Positions 49,273-59,665 of a DNA stretch of 64,000 bases are shown in pieces. The notes under the pieces are model-generated. The model searched no databases and had not been told where the DNA came from. It worked only from the letters and a program-made list of their open reading frames with translations. The stretch's first letter is position 1. Each line of letters begins with the position of its first letter. The translations under genes were made by a program, and so were the position numbers. The stretch covers positions 81,487-145,486 of the forward strand of contig JALCCG010000017.1 of NCBI GenBank assembly GCA_023212695.1. The letters run 5' to 3'. This DNA is from Sporisorium sorghi (lineage: Eukaryota > Basidiomycota > Ustilaginomycetes > Ustilaginales > Ustilaginaceae).

Positions 49273-52200
49273 GGTGAATGTAGGATGAGGTTGAGGTTGA
49301 ACAAAGATCGAAGGGTGGTGATGGATGATAGTGCGTGTGAGGGAGTGTCGATAAGGACGAGATAGTTGTTGCAGAGAGGAGGAAAGGCTGGCGTTGGTGC
49401 ACAGTCGACTTTATAAAGGAGCTGCGCCTCAGCCAAAAAGAAAAAGGGGAGAGGTGCGGCACAAGAAAGGGAAAGGGCACTCAACCTTTTTTTTTTTTTT
49501 TTGGCGGACGCTTCGCTGGCTTTCTGTGGTGCTCTTCAAACGGATGCAAGCGTGGCTCGCTGTCGGCAGCCCCTTTCCGTTCCACTACGCTGTCAGTCTG
49601 TGTGCGAATTGTGCCATTGGGCTTCAGAGTGGGTTGATTTGAACCCAAATTGCAGGAGTAAAAGCGTGTGCGTGTGTTTTCGCTCATGCATGCGTGCGTG
49701 TGGGCAGAGAGCAGGCGCTGAAATGAAGTCGAGAGAGCTGTGATACTGTAGGCTGCGTGCCGTTTGGAGCAGGACGCGGAACAGCGCGGCTCACTGCTGC
49801 TGCTGCTGCTGCTCCTCCTCCTCCTCCTCCGTTATCGAGCTCGAAAGCAAGAGAAAAGAAAAGGGACGAAGGCTGAGCAAGCCATCCCTTGAACAGAGCA
49901 GCAGCAGCAGCAGCATTTGGCACTTGGATGCAGTTGGACGCGGAGCGCCACCAATCACGCGCTCTCACGGCTACGCAGGGGGTTCGGGCGGGCCGAGAGC
50001 AAGCAAAGGACAATGAATGAGGGCTGTGCGACTGCTGGTCTGCCAGGGGTGATGTGCAGGAGCAGATTGCTTTCCGACGATAAAAAAGAAATTTGAAACC
50101 AAAAAAAAAGTTGGTTAGGGTCTACTGTAAATTTTAGTGTGTTCAGTTGCGCATGACTCGGTTCGAGCCCGAGTGCAGCGTGAAGAATCCTAGCCAAGGC
50201 GCGTGAGGGCTTTCCGCACCTCAAGTCCATCCGCATGGAATTGCAGCCTCACTCTCGACCCGCCATCCAGCAATGTATGGCACTCGGCGAGACTGCCGAG
50301 CAAGACTGGTATTCAAGATACAGCGTTTGTTTGGTGGAAAGGAACGCGCTACGTGTCTGATAGCCCCAAGCGAGCAGGTCGGGTAAGAAAAGAACCAGAA
50401 AGAAAAGAAAAAAGAAAACCAATACGCGCGCACCACTTGACAGGTCAGTGCAGCACATCACCTGCCGCCGTCTTGTCTCACTTTTAATCGCTTTTTTTTT
50501 TTTTTCTTTTCTTTTAAAGAAAATTGTCCACGAGGATTAAAATTGGCGATAGATAGAGTTGTCGAGCGACAAGCTCCGCTCTCGGTACAGATGGAGGATC
50601 GTTGGAGGACGAGGGAAGTCAGTGATCAGAATGGTCTCGGGTCAGCGCCAAAGTGACTCGATCGCCCTGCGCAAAGGAGACGCTGTGTGAACGACGACGA
50701 AGAGTGGGCGAGCGTCAACTTGTCCCATGATGAGAGGCCGCGATGTCGGTACAACAATCAAACGAATCTCGGCCGCGATCGTACGCAGTAAAGTTTCAAT
50801 ATGCACCATTGAGCTTACCTTGCCCTGCATTTCGATGGCCTCGCACTGATTCCAAAGATGTATCAACAGGATAAAAGGTGGCCTGCGTGTGACCGCTGGT
50901 CTTGGCGCGGACAACCCGTGTGGAAGCGATCGGTGCGCCCTGGTGACATCGTTCAAGAGCACCGTGCTCTGCCGTGCTGTGAGCTCAAGCTTTGCTTCTC
51001 TCACCCACCTGTACCGAATCGAGAAGCTTTGATCCTGCCTCTTGGCCTTCATCATCCCTGTCGGCGCTGTCCGATGAGATCGTATCGATGGGCAGAGCCT
51101 GTTTCTCGGAGTACGAAAACAAGGAAATTTATCGAAAAAGAAGGGGGAAAAAAAAAAGAAGAAGAAAAAAAAAAAAAAAAAAAAAAGCTGCAAAGGCCAC
51201 GAGAGCGCGTGCGATGATCTACCGCGCGTCGGGGCATTTTGCACTGCGGCAGTGGCTACAGCGACGGCATCGGTACGTGTCTGCTGCAGGGGGGTCAAAC
51301 CGACAAGCGACTGGTATTCAAAGTGTTACTGACCCCTCAGCGAATCACATCTTGTCCTCTCCTGCCAAGACCAAATACAAGAACCTAGTTCGCAGTGCGG
51401 CCCTTTGTCGTGCTGTCAAAAGAAAAAACGACGTTCCATCACGAGCTTGACCCTCCTTTCACTCGATCGTGTTCGAGCCTCCTACCCCTCTTCATCGTCA
51501 AACTATGAAATCGTCCTTCAGAAGCGTTCGGCCATGCAAACAGGTGGGAGAAGAATTCGGGCTGCATCGCATGCTTGAGCGACTTGCGAATCCCAGCTGC
51601 GGGACACGCCACGCCATGCACGAGCTGCTTGTTGATCGACCGGCTGCAGCCAATAGACGCGCCCTGTTTCGCGCTCGCTTCGGCCTCGCCTAGGATTTTT
51701 TTTTTTTTTTTTTTTTTCTCCGACACCAAGGTGGCGGCCGGCAAGCACCGCTCTCGTTGCGCCAGAGTGGTTTTTGGCAGAGTTGCTGCGGTAGTGGGTG
51801 CTCTGCCACTGAGCTGCTCTGGCGTTGATGTTGCGAGCTTGGTTTGACCGTCGGGCCTGGCAGCTGTCTTTTTGCGGCAGATGCAAGGTCAAACCCACCT
51901 CAGGCAAGCCAGGACATGTCAGCGCTGCGGTCTTTGCTCCAGCGCTTGGTGCGACGGGGATCATCAACATTCCCGACTCATCCCCGACTCGTCCACGCCT
52001 CTCGCTGTGCATGTTTAGACGTAGGGCTCGAGGCTGCAACTTTTTGCTGAGACAGCGAGAGGAACGGGCGGCGTAGCGCAAAGGATTTTTCGATGAGTGT
52101 TATATCCCTAAAACTCACAGCTTGATATTATTTTCATCAGCGAGTAATCCGATCCATCGGGCCGCATCGCGTGAATAATCTTCGCACAAGCGTTTCTGAT

Positions 52201-52349
52201 CGCACCAAAAAATTGGCCCGTCCGTGATTTCGGCCGCACTGAACCAGAACGAGCGCAAGACGTTTTCAGCCTCGCTTTCTTTCCACCTCCATCCAGACCC
52301 ATCTCCCAGACCACGACGTCCATAGTCTCTCTTCTGGTAAACAGTCACA
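49273..52349. other. 3-kb intergenic region between divergent genes
   Basis: No gene I can support. It holds T tracts (about 49487-49502, 50491-50504 and 51698-51717), a CTG/CTC run (about 49796-49829), and an A-rich stretch (about 51149-51186). A minus-strand frame at 50642-51298 is open for 218 codons, but it runs through a poly-Phe tract and has no known domain. The last 250 bases form the CDS1 promoter and leader. Confidence 0.5.
49410..49417 (-). promoter_or_regulatory. TATA box of the Ala/Glu-rich gene
   Basis: TTTATAAA, 138 bp upstream of the ATG at 49272. It is a perfect palindrome, so direction comes from the gene. Confidence 0.55.
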
Positions 52350-54266
52350 ATGGCTTCATCGCGCAGCGGAGGTCGTTTCGCCTCGCGTACCGCCTTTGAG
52401 GCGCTCCAGGTCGAAGAAATCGAATCCGACGAGGAAGAGATTGTCGAGGAGCCGCAGCCAGTCAAGCCGGCCCCATCCGCTGCCAAGGCCTCCTCGCCTG
52501 CCAAGGACAACAAGAGCAAGGCTGCCAAGGACAAGATCGCTTCTGCCGCACCGCACAAGACCGAGCCTGAGTCGGCCAAGACGGCGAACGAGTCGTCTGC
52601 CTCGGCCTCGAACGAAACGGCCAAGCCGACTGCTGCCACCAACGGCGTCAACGGCTCCAATGGCACCAACGGACATGAGTCGCTCGTTTCCGCTGCCGTG
52701 GAAAAGCTGGGTGCGCAAAGCAAAGTCGTTCCCACGCCTCCCGCTCCCTTTGCTGCTCAAGCACCCAAGCAAGGCTCCGAGGCGGTGCAAAAGACGGCGG
52801 CTCCCGCTGCGGCAAAATCGGATCTGCCCGAATCGATCCTCAACTCTGCTGCTCCCAAGCATGTATCCAACGACACTGTCAAGATTCAGACTCCGCAGCG
52901 ACAATCGCAGCCCGAGACGTCCAAGCGTCAGCCTTTGTCGAGGCAGCAGTCGCAGCAGAGCCAGGAAGATGCTGAAGCCGCCGCCAAGGCAAAGTGGAAA
53001 AAGATCTACGAGCGAACGCTGTACACGCTCATCATGATTGGAGGCTTCATCGGTCTGCTGCTCCTCGGCCATCCGTACATGATCTTGCTCGTCATGATCT
53101 CGCAAACGCTCGTCTACCGCGAGATTGTCGCGCTCTTCAACATTCCCGGCAGACCGTCGGTCACGGGCGGAGGAGGACGTTCGAGCCGCATGTCTTCGGC
53201 TCCCACCAGCGCTGCCACCAGCGAGGTGGACGACGACGACGAAGAGGAGCGCATCCAGAAACGCCTCGAGGGCCGCCGCGACAAGCTCTGGAGCAAGACG
53301 CTCAGCTGGTACTTCTTCGCCGTGGCCAACTACTTCCTGTACGGCGAGTCGATCATCTACTACTTCAAGCACATTGTGTTTGTCGACGCCTACTTTATCC
53401 CCTTTGCTCGCCACCACCGCTTCCTCTCGTTCATGCTGTACGTGTTTGGGTTCATGGCGTTCGTCTCGAACCTCAAGCGTCGCAACCTCAAGCACCAGTT
53501 CGGCCTTTTCTGCTGGGTGCACATGTCGTTGCTGCTCATCGTCTTCTCGAGCCACTTTATCGTCAACAACATCCTCGAGGGCCTCATCTGGCTGTGGGTG
53601 CCTGCCTCGCTGGTGGTGTGCAACGATGTCTTCGCCTACGTCTGCGGCATGACGTTCGGCAAGACGCCTCTGATCGCCCTCAGCCCCAAAAAGACGGTCG
53701 AGGGATTCGTGGGTGCGCTCGTCATCACCGAGATCTTTGCGTACGGCTGGGCGACGTTCTTCCAACGCTACAACTACATGATCTGCCCCGCGGTGAGCCT
53801 GGGCATGAACGCGTTCAAGGAGGTGCACTGCGAGGTCAACCCGGTGTTCCACTGGCACTACCTCTCGCTGCCCCCGGCCGTCGCGTCGCTGGCATCTTCG
53901 GTTGTGGGACACCGTGTCTCGGCGCTGCCGTGGACGCCCTTCCAGCTGCATGCTCTGGTGATGGCTGCGTTCGCCAGCCTGGTGGCTCCATTCGGTGGCT
54001 TCTTCGCCAGTGGCTTCAAGCGCGCATTCAACATCAAGGACTTTGGCGACAGCATTCCTGGCCACGGTGGCCTCACGGATCGCTTTGACTGCCAGTTCCT
54101 GATGGGGCTGTTCTCTTACGTCTACTACTCGTCGCTGATCCGAGAGTACCATGTGACGGTTGGATCGGTGCTGCAGACGGTGGTGACGCAGCTCACGCTC
54201 GAGGACCAGGTGGAGCTGTATCACGAGATCAGCCGCTACCTCGTTGGCCAGGGCATCAAAGCTTGA
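52350..54266 (+). CDS. CDS1: Phosphatidate cytidylyltransferase (CDP-diacylglycerol synthase)
   Basis: Predicted 638-residue integral ER membrane enzyme that makes CDP-diacylglycerol from phosphatidic acid and CTP, the branch point to phosphatidylinositol, phosphatidylserine and cardiolipin. After about 210 disordered, charged residues the membrane domain begins (WKKIYERTLYTLIMIGGFI). It shows LIWLWVPASLVVCNDVFAY, GKTPLIALSPKKTVEGFVG and, near residues 551-582, the family signature FASGFKRAFNIKDFGDSI-PGHGGLTDRFDCQ with the Asp residues that bind Mg/CTP. Six or more hydrophobic helices are visible. The C-terminus (LTLEDQVELYHEISRYL) is typical. Yeast Cds1 is 457 residues; the extra length is the N-terminal tail. 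Single exon, start ATG at 52350 just after a leader. Confidence 0.94.
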   Translation: MASSRSGGRFASRTAFEALQVEEIESDEEEIVEEPQPVKPAPSAAKASSPAKDNKSKAAKDKIASAAPHKTEPESAKTANESSASASNETAKPTAATNGVNGSNGTNGHESLVSAAVEKLGAQSKVVPTPPAPFAAQAPKQGSEAVQKTAAPAAAKSDLPESILNSAAPKHVSNDTVKIQTPQRQSQPETSKRQPLSRQQSQQSQEDAEAAAKAKWKKIYERTLYTLIMIGGFIGLLLLGHPYMILLVMISQTLVYREIVALFNIPGRPSVTGGGGRSSRMSSAPTSAATSEVDDDDEEERIQKRLEGRRDKLWSKTLSWYFFAVANYFLYGESIIYYFKHIVFVDAYFIPFARHHRFLSFMLYVFGFMAFVSNLKRRNLKHQFGLFCWVHMSLLLIVFSSHFIVNNILEGLIWLWVPASLVVCNDVFAYVCGMTFGKTPLIALSPKKTVEGFVGALVITEIFAYGWATFFQRYNYMICPAVSLGMNAFKEVHCEVNPVFHWHYLSLPPAVASLASSVVGHRVSALPWTPFQLHALVMAAFASLVAPFGGFFASGFKRAFNIKDFGDSIPGHGGLTDRFDCQFLMGLFSYVYYSSLIREYHVTVGSVLQTVVTQLTLEDQVELYHEISRYLVGQGIKA

Positions 54267-54975
54267 AGATTGTCTTCCCTCAAACAAAACAACGTACGCA
54301 TGCATTCATCGAAGACTCCTGTACTGCTACTCTCAGCCGGATCGACCCTTAATGTCCATTATCTTGCCGGATTGTTGGCGCGTTGGAGTTGATGAGGGGC
54401 AAACGAACTTGAACGCTTGATGGATCCCAAAAAAAACGAATGATTTTTGGACCCTTTTTTGTGACCAGAATTTCTGCCTGCTTTTTTGGTGACAAAAAAC
54501 CTTAAAAAAAAAAGAAAAAGAAAAAGAAAAAGAAAAAGAAAAACAATGTTGGCTCTTGAGCAACGAAGCGAGACTGGTCAAGTGCCTGTGCAGTGTGTGA
54601 TGTTGTGAGTTCAGGCGCTTCCCCACTTTGCCTTTCGCTAAAGCGCAGTCGACAGCACCGTCAAGGTGACCACCATCTCGCTCTCTTCAACCTCATCATA
54701 CCAACCCACTGTCTTCCTTCTTCGAACAGCGCGCGCGGAAACAATCGCTTCAGCGCCTCGCTCGATCATCAGGCGAACACGCTAGGAGCTTCTACCAGCA
54801 CATTAGGACGACTCGAACGCTGCCTCTCCACCTCGACAGCGCTAATCGAGGCGACAACGACTTCGGCTCTCGAGCCACTCGGAGCCACCATCGTAACAAA
54901 CGTGCAACATCTCTGGCTGCTCCATCTGTCTTGCACGACACCATGCTACTCTCCGCATAAGTGCTCGGCCGTCTC

Positions 54976-55010
<35 letters not shown>

Positions 55011-55084
55011 TGCTGACTCGGAACTCAGACCATACTGCACCGTCTACCTCTTAGAAGCAATTCACCCGCTCTCATAACTAGACA
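54267..55084. other. Intergenic region and KIC1 leader
   Basis: 818 bases. It holds AAAAAG units (about 54504-54543) downstream of CDS1 and about ten CAG units (54978-55009) some 75 bp before the KIC1 ATG, probably in the leader. No gene is seen. Confidence 0.55.
54978..55009. repeat. CAG repeat in the KIC1 leader
   Basis: About ten CAG units upstream of the kinase ATG. They are outside the predicted coding frame. Confidence 0.85.
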
Positions 55085-58000
55085 ATGTCCTTTTGGACAT
55101 CATCCGCCGAGGCGGGTCCTTCGCGCTCGCCCACAAAGACCTTGATGACATCCACCAATCACCTCGCCACCTCATCAAAACATGAATCGCATGTCCCCAC
55201 TTTTCTCGTTCGGTCCGCAACAGAGCACGACCTCTACAATGTCGACCAAAAGTCGCTCCACACCTTCGCATATGGCGGCTTGGCGCAATCGTCGCCCTCA
55301 ACAGAGACATCCTCCGCCTTCAGCCCGCCCGGCCTCTACCGCACCACGTTTTCCAATCCTTCCTCTTCCTCTATCTCATCCTCTGGCCATCCTAAATCCG
55401 CCTCACACCGCAATTCGTTCAGCTCCGTCTCTGTCTCCGAAATGGGCAGCTCCGCCATGAGCGACCGTCTCAGCTGGAGCCGCAGCAACAAGAGGCAGAG
55501 CAAAAGGAGCTCGCACGATGCCAAGATCGGCGGCAGCGTCCGTGGCTTTGATCTCGGCAGGAAGGACGGTGGAAGGCACCGATCTCATACCGAGGGATCA
55601 CAAGCCTCGAATCCAAACAGCGGCGACATTTTCCTCTATTCCAGCCGCAACCTGGACGCTAGCGTAGATAGACCACATCATCCCCGCTTCCTCCATCAGC
55701 GACGCAAGTCAGACGGCCCACAGCGCTCAAAGTACGATGCTGGCTTTGACTCGTTCCCTTCTGGGCGCGGTCATCGTATCCTTCGATCTCAATCCTCCAA
55801 CTCGCTCTCGCAGGCTTTCTTCGATACGCGCGGCCACAAACACCAGTCAAAGAACAGCATACAAAGCCTCAGCCTCGTCAAGGATGAGGATGAGCATTTC
55901 GACACCACCGCTTCCCGCCTGCCCATGCCCAGCTCACCCCTGCGCGAGTCCGAGCTGTTTACAGACTGGCACGACGAAAGCACGCTGCCTCCGTCATGGA
56001 GGAGGGTCGATGATCAGGACACCCTTGACCGTCTGGCCATCATGACTTCGAGCTCTTCCAACAAGACCTTGCGCAGACGATCCGGAGACGTTGTCACGGT
56101 TGCCGCCCGCTCAGCCGCACAAGCCACCAAAAAAGGCCTACGTGTCATTCGCAGAGCAGGCAGCTTCGACGTCGGCTTGAAAGCTTCCGCAGATGCCGCC
56201 AAACACCGCGACCGCTCCCGTTCCAACTCCTCCTCGGCCCTCCTAACAAGTCTAGGTTTGGCACCCCGACCTGAACTGCGCCATCAGCGCTCCCAAACAC
56301 TGCATCAGCTCGAGGCCACCAGCCACGATACCATGCCCAAGAGCAATCCAGCCTTGCTCTCGTTACCCGCTTCCGCTGCACAGTCTCCCAAGCTACAGGG
56401 TCTCGGATTTTACGGCGAGGGAACCAGAACCCATGCTTGGCGTTTCTCGCAGATCACCGAAGCAGAAGACGAAGACAAGTCATTCTCCAAAGACTTGCCG
56501 CAGATCCCTCCGCAGCAGGAAACCACTCCCTCCTCGGAAAGCGATCAGGAACTTTTACTGCAAAGATCCGACTCTTCGGGCGCATCTGAAAAAGATGAGC
56601 TCAAATTGACAAAGTCCGTCGTAGAACAGCCAAGTTCGGCGTCTGCGGAGCCGGCTCGAGTGGAGCCACAGTCTCCCAGTCGATCCGAGAGCGATCGTCG
56701 CCATGGCCTTGCCAAGAGATCGTATGCTGCTTTGATTGATCTTCTCCACCCGACACTGCACAAGGAGAACAAGTCGCGACCGCGTGACCGTCAAGCGTCG
56801 CTCAGTGGCGCAGAGCCAGTGCAGGTAATGGCACACGGTGATCACGGTGGCAGAGCTCCATCTGGAGCTGGCGGTTCTGGCGCCTCTAATGGCTACAATG
56901 GCGGTCGAGCTCGTGGCAATAGCCCTGCGGGTCGCAGCAATGGTGTGTACGGCGGTGGTGGCGGTGGTGGTGGTGCAGGGCAGGGTGGCGGTGGTAGCGG
57001 AGGTGGTGCAGCAGGAGGCGGTGGCCCTCCCGATCGAAGGGGAGGAGGAGGAGGACCACCCTCCCGTGGCGGCAGCGGCAACAGCTCCTCGTACGCAAAC
57101 CCACCTGTCAACTCTGTCTATCGACGACTCGAGCTTGTCGGGCGAGGAGCGTACGGCGCCGTCTACCGTGGCGTCCATGTAGAGACAGGCGCAGCCGTGG
57201 CGCTCAAGGTCGTCAACCTCGACACGCCAGACGACGACGTCAGTGACATCCAGCGAGAGGTGACTCTCCTCAGCCAGTTGCGCGAAGCAGCGTCCAAGAA
57301 CGTCGTGCGCTACTGGGGCTGCTGGCTCAAAGGTCCCGAGCTGTGGATCGTCATGGACTTCGCCGAAGGTGGCAGTGTCCGCACGCTCATGAAGGCCGGT
57401 CCCATCGCCGAACGCTACTGCGCCGTCATCGTCCGCGAGACACTCGTGGCGCTCAACTACCTGCACAAGTCCGGCATCATCCATCGTGACATCAAAGCCG
57501 CCAACATCTTGCTCACCAGTACCGGCCGCATCTTGCTCTGTGACTTTGGCGTTGCCGCCTCGCTCGCCTCAAGCAGCGTCCACAGCAAGCGCAGCACTTT
57601 TGTCGGAACGCCGTACTGGATGGCTCCCGAGGTGATCACTGAAGGCAAGACGTACGATCAGAAAGCCGACGTTTGGAGTCTGGGGATAACCATCTACGAG
57701 ATGGCAATGGGCAATCCGCCTTTGGCTGACGTCGAGCAGATGCGCGTCATCATGCTCATTCCTAAGAGCAAGCCGCCCAGACTGCCGCTCGAGGGCGACT
57801 TCTCTCCTGCGATGCGTGATTTCGTCGCTGCCTGCCTCAACGAAGAGCCCAAGGAGCGCGCCACCTCGGAGGAGCTCAACAAGCTCAAGTGGATCAAGAC
57901 GTACGCCAAGACGCCTGTCAGCGTGCTCAAGGAGGTGATCCAATCCTACAACGCGTGGACGAAAGCGGGTGGGATGCGGATGAGTCTGATCGGTGCCGAG

Positions 58001-59323
58001 ACGGCGGATTGGGGCGAGGCGGGAAACCGCGACTCGTTTGCATTTGATGGAAGGGAGACGGGCGAGGGCTGGGAGTTCAACACCCTCAGAAGTGCCAGAG
58101 AGTGGGACGAAGATGACGAGGAGGCCGAGGGTCAGCACGCACCCATCCCCATCCGCGATCATCCTCTGCTGAGGCTGTTTGACATTGAACCGAGTGAAGG
58201 TGCAACGACTGCGACGAGTTCGGCTGGAGTGTACGCGCAGAGAGGCGCAGGAGCCGCGGACAGCGGAAATGCAGGCACCTGGAGGCAACAAGCAGGAGGA
58301 GGAGGAGGAGCGACTGCAGCGAACGAGGCAGTTAACACTCTGCGAGCACAGCAGGCGCCTCCGCAGCTTACGCAGCAGCAAGCGTTAGCGGGTGCTGCCT
58401 CCGTTGCTGTTCCGGCGGCTCCCACGATGAAACCACCGCTGGGCGCCGCTCATATGCAAGAAAAGGCCAGCTTTACAGGAACAGGCAACACGCCTTTCCG
58501 GTTTGGTGTTGGTGGCGGGCTCGGTTCGACACAGCCATCTTCGCCGCTCAACGATGTTGCTCCCCGAGCGCAACTGCCCATGCGCAAGCGGTCGCAGTCG
58601 CTCACCAAGCCCAGTGGCAGTAGCAGTGGTGGCGGGTCGGCTGGCTCGTCTGCTGCATTCGCGGGAATGGCCTCTTCGTCAGCATCTGGGACGGCAATCG
58701 TGATCCCCGACTCACGCTCGTTGCATGATCTCGGCACAGCAGCAAAGCAACCGCCATCGACGCCTTCTCGGCCGTCGGCCCTCCGCATGGGTCGAGCCGA
58801 AAGCAGCGACACATCCAACACGCTGTACGCCGACTTGGACCGCGTCAAGAACGCCGGCGAGCTCATTGCGCATCATCGCCAATCTCATGGTGGCAGCGAT
58901 CCTACCACCGCTGGTGTGCATTCGTCGCCTTCTCGGCATTTGGAGATGTGGGAGCGCGGGGCGAACGCGCAGGCGTACAGCCGGCTTGCGAGGTTGCGCG
59001 CAGGATATGTTCAGGCGGTGCGTCGCGACAGTGGCAGTACGGGGGGCGCTGCGAGCGACGAGGCTCCCGTCCCGCCCACCGGTGTGCAGCCCGCCGCGGG
59101 AAGCGGGAAGCTGGTCACTCCACAGTGGAACGCAGCGACAGCGGACAAGCTGCCTCAACCTCGGCAGTCGCTCGAAGGCCCCCCGCTGAGACCGCTCGAC
59201 TTTGCCGCGCTGCAGACGAAAGAGCAGGTGTCGACGAGTCTGGGCAAGACCGTGGACGAGTTGGGCAAGTGGCTGGATGTGCTCAGTCTGGGGCTGGGGC
59301 GGGCAGTGCATTCCGAGTTGTAG
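55085..59323 (+). CDS. KIC1: Germinal-centre kinase of the RAM/MOR network (Kic1/Nak1)
   Basis: Predicted 1412-residue Ser/Thr kinase. The kinase domain lies at about 678-935: glycine loop VGRGAYGAVYRG, Lys708 in VALKVVNL, HRDIKAANILL with Asp802, CDFGVAA with Asp820, and GTPYWMAPEVITEG. The GTPYWMAPE and LIPKSKPPRLP blocks and the following ERATSEELNKLKWIK and TPVSVLKEVIQSY match yeast Kic1 and fission yeast Nak1 closely. These kinases act upstream of the NDR kinase Cbk1/Orb6 in polarity and cell separation. Unlike yeast Kic1, where the kinase is N-terminal, here about 675 disordered Ser/Arg-rich residues and a Gly-rich linker precede it. The C-terminal 450 residues are low in complexity, ending LGKWLDVLSLGLGRAV. 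Single exon. Active-site residues are complete. Confidence 0.9.
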   Translation: MSFWTSSAEAGPSRSPTKTLMTSTNHLATSSKHESHVPTFLVRSATEHDLYNVDQKSLHTFAYGGLAQSSPSTETSSAFSPPGLYRTTFSNPSSSSISSSGHPKSASHRNSFSSVSVSEMGSSAMSDRLSWSRSNKRQSKRSSHDAKIGGSVRGFDLGRKDGGRHRSHTEGSQASNPNSGDIFLYSSRNLDASVDRPHHPRFLHQRRKSDGPQRSKYDAGFDSFPSGRGHRILRSQSSNSLSQAFFDTRGHKHQSKNSIQSLSLVKDEDEHFDTTASRLPMPSSPLRESELFTDWHDESTLPPSWRRVDDQDTLDRLAIMTSSSSNKTLRRRSGDVVTVAARSAAQATKKGLRVIRRAGSFDVGLKASADAAKHRDRSRSNSSSALLTSLGLAPRPELRHQRSQTLHQLEATSHDTMPKSNPALLSLPASAAQSPKLQGLGFYGEGTRTHAWRFSQITEAEDEDKSFSKDLPQIPPQQETTPSSESDQELLLQRSDSSGASEKDELKLTKSVVEQPSSASAEPARVEPQSPSRSESDRRHGLAKRSYAALIDLLHPTLHKENKSRPRDRQASLSGAEPVQVMAHGDHGGRAPSGAGGSGASNGYNGGRARGNSPAGRSNGVYGGGGGGGGAGQGGGGSGGGAAGGGGPPDRRGGGGGPPSRGGSGNSSSYANPPVNSVYRRLELVGRGAYGAVYRGVHVETGAAVALKVVNLDTPDDDVSDIQREVTLLSQLREAASKNVVRYWGCWLKGPELWIVMDFAEGGSVRTLMKAGPIAERYCAVIVRETLVALNYLHKSGIIHRDIKAANILLTSTGRILLCDFGVAASLASSSVHSKRSTFVGTPYWMAPEVITEGKTYDQKADVWSLGITIYEMAMGNPPLADVEQMRVIMLIPKSKPPRLPLEGDFSPAMRDFVAACLNEEPKERATSEELNKLKWIKTYAKTPVSVLKEVIQSYNAWTKAGGMRMSLIGAETADWGEAGNRDSFAFDGRETGEGWEFNTLRSAREWDEDDEEAEGQHAPIPIRDHPLLRLFDIEPSEGATTATSSAGVYAQRGAGAADSGNAGTWRQQAGGGGGATAANEAVNTLRAQQAPPQLTQQQALAGAASVAVPAAPTMKPPLGAAHMQEKASFTGTGNTPFRFGVGGGLGSTQPSSPLNDVAPRAQLPMRKRSQSLTKPSGSSSGGGSAGSSAAFAGMASSSASGTAIVIPDSRSLHDLGTAAKQPPSTPSRPSALRMGRAESSDTSNTLYADLDRVKNAGELIAHHRQSHGGSDPTTAGVHSSPSRHLEMWERGANAQAYSRLARLRAGYVQAVRRDSGSTGGAASDEAPVPPTGVQPAAGSGKLVTPQWNAATADKLPQPRQSLEGPPLRPLDFAALQTKEQVSTSLGKTVDELGKWLDVLSLGLGRAVHSEL

Positions 59324-59665
59324 AGCGCGCTCAGATGCAAGATGTCACGAAGCGAGGTTGGAATGGTGAACAATGTGGTCCGTGTCAGTGTTCGTGGCAG
59401 AGTGTGAGGGTGTGAGAGTGAAGAGATGTTCGTGAATGCATGATCTGGGTTTGCGTGAAGGAAGCGGGATTGAGAGCGTGCCAAGAGGGTCGTTAATGTT
59501 TGTAAGTTCGTGTATGAATCAGCTCTCAAGAGGAAGAAATGCCGAAGTTGCCTCTTAGGGGGTATCAAAATTTCGGGGTTTTGGAAATCCCGGAGAGTCA
59601 CTGTGGATCGGGTGTGACAAAAATCCCAGGATTCCAAAACCCCGAAATTTTGATACCCCCTCTTA
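59324..59665. other. Convergent intergenic region carrying a MITE-like element
   Basis: 342 bases between the KIC1 stop and the stop of the membrane-protein gene. The right third is a 103-bp inverted-repeat element with flanking direct repeats. The left part is unremarkable 3' sequence. Confidence 0.7.
59553..59665. mobile_element. MITE-like element with 28-bp perfect inverted repeats
   Basis: Two perfect 28-bp inverted repeats (59558-59585 and 59633-59660) begin and end with GGGGG/CCCCC and enclose 47 bp that pair partly further inward. Both ends are flanked by the same 5-bp word TCTTA (59553-59557 and 59661-59665), as expected for a target-site duplication. There is no coding capacity. The right duplication abuts the stop codon of the membrane-protein gene. 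The alternative is a strong bidirectional terminator hairpin, which would not explain the flanking repeat. Confidence 0.6.

Noticed and set aside
50157..50173. Perfect tRNA-like T arm (CTCGG-TTCGAGC-CCGAG)
   Set aside because: The stem and loop are canonical, but the sequence upstream has no matching acceptor strand, D-arm A box or anticodon arm, so no tRNA can be folded.
50642..51298. Minus-strand frame with a GTAAGC donor near 50817 and acceptors downstream
   Set aside because: A splice model can be drawn, but the product matches nothing I know and the frame crosses a poly-Phe tract, so the evidence is too weak.
52356..54305. 649-codon minus-strand open frame
   Set aside because: It is the shadow of CDS1, whose sense frame carries an unmistakable conserved domain.
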